From: Gadus chalcogrammus
Taxonomy: Eukaryota; Chordata; Actinopteri; Gadiformes; Gadidae
Direction: 5' to 3'
DNA: 64,000 nucleotides
NCBI RefSeq assembly: GCF_026213295.1
Contig: NC_079419.1
Span: 28,019,139 to 28,083,138, forward strand
Positions 57,901-64,000 of the stretch are shown here, piece after piece (the first letter of the stretch is position 1; each line of letters opens with the position of its first letter). A model generated the notes under the pieces. That model did not search any database, was not told the origin of the DNA, and was given only the letters and a program-made list of their open reading frames with translations. The translations under genes were made by a program, and so were the position numbers.

Positions 57901-60900
57901 ATTCTAACGCTCTGAAAAGCATTTTGGGCTCATAAAAACGAATGTTGATATCTCTGTCAATTTCAATGCAAACGTGTTACTAAGCTCACCATAGGGTTAT
58001 AGGGCCAACTCCACCATTTGGAAGTGATCAAAAAGTGATTCTAGCGCTCTGAAAGCATTTTGCGCTCATAAAAACAAGAAATGTTGATATCTCTGTCAAT
58101 TTCAATGCAAACGTGTTACTAAGCTTACCAAAGGGTTGAAGGGGCCAAACTCCACCATTTAGAAGTGTTCAAAAGTGATTCTAAAGCTCTGAAAAGCATT
58201 TTGCGCTCATAAAAACAAGAAATGTTGATATCTTCTGTCAATTTCAATGCAAACCTGTTACTAAGCTCACCAAAGGGTTATAGGGCCATACTCCACCATT
58301 TGGAAGTAGTTTTGAGCAAAAATCAACAATGTAAAGTCAAAAACACATTGTTGGTCCAAAAGTGATTCTTACGCTCTGAAAAGCATTTTGCGCTCATAAA
58401 AACAAGAAATGTTGATATCTCTGTCAATTTCAATGCAAACGTGTTACTAAGCTTACCAAAGGGTTGAAGGGCCAAACTCCACCATTTGGAAGTGATCACA
58501 AAGTGATTCTAACGCTCTGAAAAGCATTTTGCGCTCATAAAAACAAGAAATGTTGATATCTCTGTCAATTTAAATACAAACGTGTTATTAAGCTCACCAC
58601 AGGGTTATAGGGCCATACTCCACCATTTGGAAGTAGATTTGAGCAAAGTCAACATGGTAAGGTCAAAAACAAGAAATGTTGATATCTCTGTCAATTCAAT
58701 GCAAACGTGTTACTAAGCTCACCATAGGGTTATAGGGCCAACTCCACCATTTTGAAGTGATAAAAAGTGATTCTAACGCTCTGAAAAGCATTTTGCGCTC
58801 ATAAAAACAAGAATGTTGATATCTCTGTCAATTTCAATGCAAACGTGTTACTAGCTTACCAAAGGGTTATTGGGCCATACTAAACCATTTGGAAGTGGAA
58901 TACATTAGTTTTGAGCCAAATCAACAATGTACGGTCAAAAACACGTTGTCGGTCGAAAAGTTATTCTGGCGCTCTGTAAAGCATTTTGCAGGCATGAAAA
59001 CAAGAAATGTTGATATCTCTGTCAATTTCAATGCAAACGTGTTACTAAGCTCACCATAGGGTTATAGGGCCAACTCCACCATTTGGAAGTGATCAAAAAG
59101 TGATTCTAGCGCTCTGAAAAGCATTTTGCGCTCATAAAAACAAGAAATGTTGATATCTCTGTCAATTTAAATACAACGTGTTATTAAGCTCACCACAGGG
59201 TTATAGGGCCATACTCCACCATTTGGAAGTGGAATACATTAGTTTTGAGCAAAATCAACAATGTAAGGTCAAAAACACGTTGTTGGTCGAAAAGTGATTC
59301 TAGCGCTCTGTAAAGCATTTTGCAGGCATAAAAACAAGAAATGTTGATATCTCTGTCAATTTCAATGCAAACGTGTTATTAAGCTCACACAGGGTTATAG
59401 GGCCATACTCCACCATTTGGAAGTAGATTTGAGCAAAGTCAACATTGTAAGGTCAAAAACAAGAAATGTTGATATCTCTGTCAATTTCAATGCAAACGTG
59501 TTACTAAGCTCACCATAGGGTTATAGGGCCAACTCCACCATTTTGAAGTGATAAAAAGTGATTCTAACGCTCTGAAAAGCATTTTGCGCTCATAAAAACA
59601 AGAAATGTTGATATCTCTGTCAATTTCAATGCAAACGTGTTACTAAGCTTACCAAAGGGTTATTGGGCCATACTAAACCATTGGAAGTGGAATACATTAG
59701 TTTTGAGCCAAATCAACAATGTACGGTCAAAAACACGTTGTCGGTCGAAAAGTTATTCTGGCGCTCTGTAAAGCATTTTGCAGGCATGAAAACAAGAAAT
59801 GTTGATATCTCTGTCAATTTCAATTCAAACGTGTTACTAAGCTTACCAAAGGGTTATTGGGCCATACTCCACCATTTGGAAGTGATCAAAAAGTGATTCT
59901 AGCGCTCTGAAAAGCATTTTGCGCTCATAAAAACAAGAAATGTTGATATCTCTGTCAATTTCAATGCATACGTGTTACTAAGCTTACCAAAGGGTTGAAG
60001 GGCCAAACTCCACCATTTGGACGTGATCACAAAGTGATTCTAACGCTCTGAAAAGCATTTTGCGCTCATAAAAACAAGAAATGTTGATATCTCTGTCAAT
60101 TTCAATGCAAACGTGTTACTAAGCTCACCATAGGGTTATAGGGCCAACTCCACCATTTGGAAGTGATCAAAAAGTGATTCTAGCGCTCTGAAAAAGCATT
60201 TTGCGCTCATAAAAACAAGAAATGTTGATATCTCTGTCAATTTCAATGCAAACGTGTTACTAAGCTTACCAAAGGGTTGAAGGGCCAAACTCCACCATTT
60301 AGAAGTGTTCAAAAAGTGATTCTAAAGCTCTGAAAAGCATTTGCGCTCATAAAAACAAGAAATGTTGATATCTCTGTCAATTTCAATGCAAACCTGTTAC
60401 TAAGCTCACCAAAGGGTTATAGGGCCATACTCCACCATTTGGAAGTAGTTTTGTGCAAATCAACAATGTAAAGTCAAAAACACATTGTTGGTCAAAAAGT
60501 GATTCTTACGCTCTGAAAAGCATTTTGCGCTCAAAAAAACAAGAAATGTTGATATCTCTGTCAATTTCAATGCATACGTGTTACTAAGCTTACCAAAGGG
60601 TTGAAGGGCCAAACTCCACCATTTGGACGTGATCACAAAGTGATTCTAACGCTCTGAAAAGCATTTTGGGCTCATAAAAACAAGAAATGTTGATATCTCT
60701 GTCAATTTCAATGCAAACGTGTTACTAAGCTCACCATAGGGTTATAGGGCCAACTCCACCATTTGGAAGTGATCAAAAAGTGATTCTAGCGCTCTGAAAA
60801 GCATTTTGCGCTCATAAAAACAAGAAATGTTGATATCTCTGTCAATTTCAATGCAAACGTGTTACTAAGCTTACCAAAGGGTTGAAGGGCCAAACTCCAC

Positions 60901-63900
60901 CATTTAGAAGTGTTCAAAAAGTGATTCTAAAGCTCTGAAAAGCATTTTGCGCTCATAAAAACAAGAAATGTTGATATCTCTGTCAATTTCAATGCAAACC
61001 TGTTACTAAGCTCACCAAAGGGTTATAGGGCCATACTCCACCATTTGGAAGTAGTTTTGAGCAAAATCAACAATGTAAAGTCAAAAACACATTGTTGGTC
61101 AAAAAGTGATTCTCACGCTCTGAAAAGCATTTTGCGCTCATAAAAACAAGAAATGTTGATATCTCTGTCAATTTCAATGCAAACGTGTTACTAAGCTTAC
61201 CAAAGGGTTGAAGGGCCAAACTCCACCATTTGGAAGTGATCACAAAGTGATTCTAACGCTCTGAAAAGCATTTTGCGCTCATAAAAACAAGAAATGTTGA
61301 TATCTCTGTCAATTTAAATACAAACGTGTTATTAAGCTCACCACAGGGTTATAGGGCCATACTCCACCATTTGGAAGTAGATTTGAGCAAAGTCAACATT
61401 GTAAGGTCAAAAACAAGAAATGTTGATATCTCTGTCAATTTCAATGCAAACGTGTTACTAAGCTCACCATAGGGTTATAGGGCCAACTCCACCATTTTGA
61501 AGTGATAAAAAGTGATTCTAACGCTCTGAAAAGCATTTTGCGCTCATAAAAACAAATGTAAATGGACTAAATGGACTGCATTTATATAGCGCTTTTCTAA
61601 CCATTGGCCACTCAAAGCGCTTTACAATATTGCCTCACATTCACCATTCACGCACACATTCACGCACCGACGGCGGAGTCAACCATGCAAGGCGACAGCC
61701 AGCTCGTCGGGAGCTAACAGTCAGGGTTAGGTGCCTTGCTCAAGGACACCTCGACACTCAGCTAGGAGGAGCCGGGGATCGAACCAACAACCTTCAGGTT
61801 ACCAGCCAACCCGCTCTACCTCCTGAGCTACTGCCTAAAACAAGAAATGTTGATATCTCTGTCAATTTCAATGCAAACGTGTTACTAAGCTTACCAAAGG
61901 GTTATTGGGCCATACTAAACCATTTGGAAGTGGAATACATTAGTTTTGAGCCAAATCAACAATGTACGGTCAAAAACACGTTGTCGGTCGAAAAGTTATT
62001 CTGGCGCTCTGTAAAGCATTTTGCAGGCATGAAACAAGAAATGTTGATATCTCTGTCAATTTCAATGCAAACGTGTTACTAAGCTCACCATAGGGTTATA
62101 GGGCCAACTCCACCATTTGGAAGTGATCAAAAAGTGATTCTAGCGCTCTGAAAAGCATTTTGCGCTCATAAAAACAAGAAATGTTGATATCTCTGTCAAT
62201 TTAAATACAAACGTGTTATTAAGCTCACCACAGGGTTATAGGGCCATACTCCACCATTTGGAAGTGGAATACATTAGTTTTGAGCAAAATCAACAATGTA
62301 AGGTCAAAAACACGTTGTTGGTCGAAAAGTGATTCTAGCGCTCTGTAAAGCATTTTGCAGGCATAAAAACAAGAAATGTTGATATCTCTGTCAATTTCAA
62401 TGCAAACGTGTTATTAAGCTCACCACAGGGTTATAGGGCCATACTCCACCATTTGGAAGTAGATTTGAGCAAAGTCAACATTGTAAGGTCAAAAACAAGA
62501 AATGTTGATATCTCTGTCAATTTCAATGCAAACGTGTTACTAAGCTCACCAAAGGGTTATAGGGCCATACTCCACCATTTGGAAGTAGTTTTGTGCAAAA
62601 TCAACAATGTAAAGTCAAAAACACATTGTTGGTCAAAAAGTGATTCTTACGCTCTGAAAAGCATTTTGCGCTCATAAAAACAAGAAATGTTGATATCTCT
62701 GTCAATTTCAATGCATACGTGTTACTAAGCTTACCAAAGGGTTGAAGGGCCAAACTCCACCATTTGGACGTGATCACAAAGTGATTCTAACGCTCTGAAA
62801 AGCATTTTGCGCTCATAAAAACAAGAAATGTTGATATCTCTGTCAATTTCAATGCAAACGTGTTACTAAGCTCACCATAGGGTTATAGGGCCAACTCCAC
62901 CATTTGGAAGTGATCAAAAAGTGATTCTAGCGCTCTGAAAAGCATTTTGCGCTCATAAAAACAAGAAATGTTGATATCTCTGTCAATTTCAATGCAAACG
63001 TGTTACTAAGCTTACCAAAGGGTTGAAGGGCCAAACTCCACCATTTAGAAGTGTTCAAAAAGTGATTCTAAAGCTCTGAAAAGCATTTTGCGCTCATAAA
63101 AACAAGAAATGTTGATATCTCTGTCAATTTCAATGCAAACCTGTTACTAAGCTCACCAAAGGGTTATAGGGCCATACTCCACCATTTGGAAGTAGTTTTG
63201 AGCAAAATCAACAATGTAAAGTCAAAAACACATTGTTGGTCAAAAAGTGATTCTCACGCTCTGAAAAGCATTTTGCGCTCATAAAAACAAGAAATGTTGA
63301 TATCTCTGTCAATTTCAATGCAAACGTGTTACTAAGCTTACCAAAGGGTTATTGGGCCATACTAAACCATTTGGAAGTGGAATACATTAGTTTTGAGCCA
63401 AATCAACAATGTACGGTCAAAAACACGTTGTCGGTCGAAAAGTTATTCTGGCGCTCTGTAAAGCATTTTGCAGGCATGAAAACAAGAAATGTTGATATCT
63501 CTGTCAATTTCAATTCAAACGTGTTACTAAGCTTACCAAAGGGTTATTGGGCCATACTAAACCATTTGGAAGTGGAATACATTAGTTTTGAGCGAAATTA
63601 ACAATGTACAGTCAAAAACACGTTGTCGGTCGAAAAGTTATTCTAGCGCTCTGTAAAGCATTTTGCGCTCATAAAAACAAGAAATGTTGATATCTCTGTC
63701 AATTTCAATGCAAACGTGTTACTAAGCTCACCATAGGGTTATAGGGCCAACTCCACCATTTGGAAGTGATCAAAAAGTGATTCTAGCGCTCTGAAAGCAT
63801 TTTGCGCTCATAAAAACAAGAAATGTTGATATCTCTGTCAATTTCAATGCATACGTGTTACTAAGCTTACCAAAGGGTTGAAGGGCCAAACTCCACCATT

Positions 63901-64000
63901 GGACGTGATCACAAAGTGATTCTAACGCTCTGAAAAGCATTTTGGGCTCATAAAAACAAGAAATGTTGATATCTCTGTCAATTTCAATGCAAACGTGTTA
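45934..64000. repeat. Satellite block 2, mixed long and short monomers
   Basis: Same family as block 1 but mostly with GCGCTCATAAAAAC and CAATGCAAACG. Three length classes occur: long (~196 bp); short (~141-146 bp), which lack the segment with GAAATCAACAATGTACGG; and ~126 bp (such as 48096 to 48222), in which GGTCAAAAACAAG joins directly to AAATGTTGATATC. The classes are arranged in recurring groups: for example, the frame at 53453-53728 recurs identically at 63326-63601. The array runs beyond the window. Confidence 0.92.
61556..61835 (-). mobile_element. tRNA-derived SINE inserted in the satellite
   Basis: Read on the minus strand, it begins GGCAGTAGCTCAGGAGG. It has an A-box-like TAGCTCAGGAGGTAGAG (61830-61814) and a B box GGTTCGATCCC (61785-61775), then a body with CCTTGAGCAAGGCACC, and a tail with AAAGCGCTATATAAATGC and TCCATTTA repeats. 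These are the parts of a Pol III-transcribed, tRNA-headed SINE with a fish-type tail. TAAAAACAA (61547-61555) and TAAAACAA (61836-61843) flank it as a target-site duplication differing by one A. Removing it restores a normal satellite monomer. Confidence 0.9.

Noticed and set aside
61814..61835. Functional tRNA gene
   Set aside because: The A and B boxes belong to a SINE head. The body continues into a SINE-specific region and tail, with no complete cloverleaf.
61630..62082. 150-codon open frame spanning the SINE
   Set aside because: It joins antisense SINE sequence to satellite monomers. No coding similarity is present.
29841..64000. Recurring 60-120-codon open frames in the satellite, with motifs such as LPKGYWAILNHLEV
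   Set aside because: They follow the monomer phase, start and stop at repeat variants, occur on both strands and show no known domain. They are chance frames in a non-coding tandem repeat.
29841..64000. CENP-B box as proof of centromeric function
   Set aside because: I saw no convincing 17-bp CENP-B box in the monomers, and most fish lack the system. A centromeric role is left open.

Overview
This is eukaryotic genomic DNA, almost certainly from a teleost fish. The evidence is a tRNA-derived SINE with a fish-type tail, hAT and ZMYM1-like transposon fragments, many solo LTRs, and long satellite arrays. I found no intact protein-coding gene. The longer open frames are chance frames inside tandem repeats. 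The coding signal I trust is three decayed mobile-element remnants: a BED-finger hAT N-terminus (four copies), a retroviral envelope transmembrane fragment, and a TTF-finger ZMYM1-like fragment.

Layout. (1) 1-8255 is a tandem array with a 2,222-bp period: three full units plus a partial fourth, with no difference I could find by eye. Each unit joins the 5' end of a hAT element (minus strand) to a 648-bp LTR (minus strand) and an AT-rich spacer. The array ends exactly at an LTR edge, and that last LTR has an ACAG target-site duplication. This points to amplification by unequal crossing-over between two LTRs. (2) 8256-18540 is a transposon graveyard. It holds a 395-bp solo LTR (TSD TACC), a minisatellite of splice-acceptor-like units, a 5' LTR followed by a tRNA-Leu-type primer-binding site, a second, inverted solo copy of the array LTR (TSD ATAT), a 3' LTR behind a polypurine tract, a MITE with 43-bp perfect inverted ends, the envelope remnant with its own polypurine tract and 3' LTR, and the ZMYM1-like pseudogene. 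(3) 18541-29840 holds seven head-to-tail copies of a modular ~1.6-kb repeat. Its modules carry DR1-like nuclear-receptor sites, CRE octamers, YY1-like sites and hairpins. Copy 5 is interrupted by a 659-bp LTR with TSD ATGTC. (4) 29841-64000 is satellite DNA with a ~196-bp basic monomer, split by a 100-N assembly gap at 45834-45933. The left block is mainly long monomers with nested higher-order periods (about 1,714, 3,130, 4,076 and 8,020 bp). The right block mixes long (~196), short (~141-146) and ~126-bp monomers, and one SINE has inserted at 61556-61835.

No cooperating gene system is visible. The notable content is structural: LTR-mediated tandem amplification, a regulatory-motif-rich repeat array, repeat-number change inside two LTR families, a hairpin whose arms differ but still pair between two LTR copies, and a mosaic satellite with likely assembly-quality problems near the gap.
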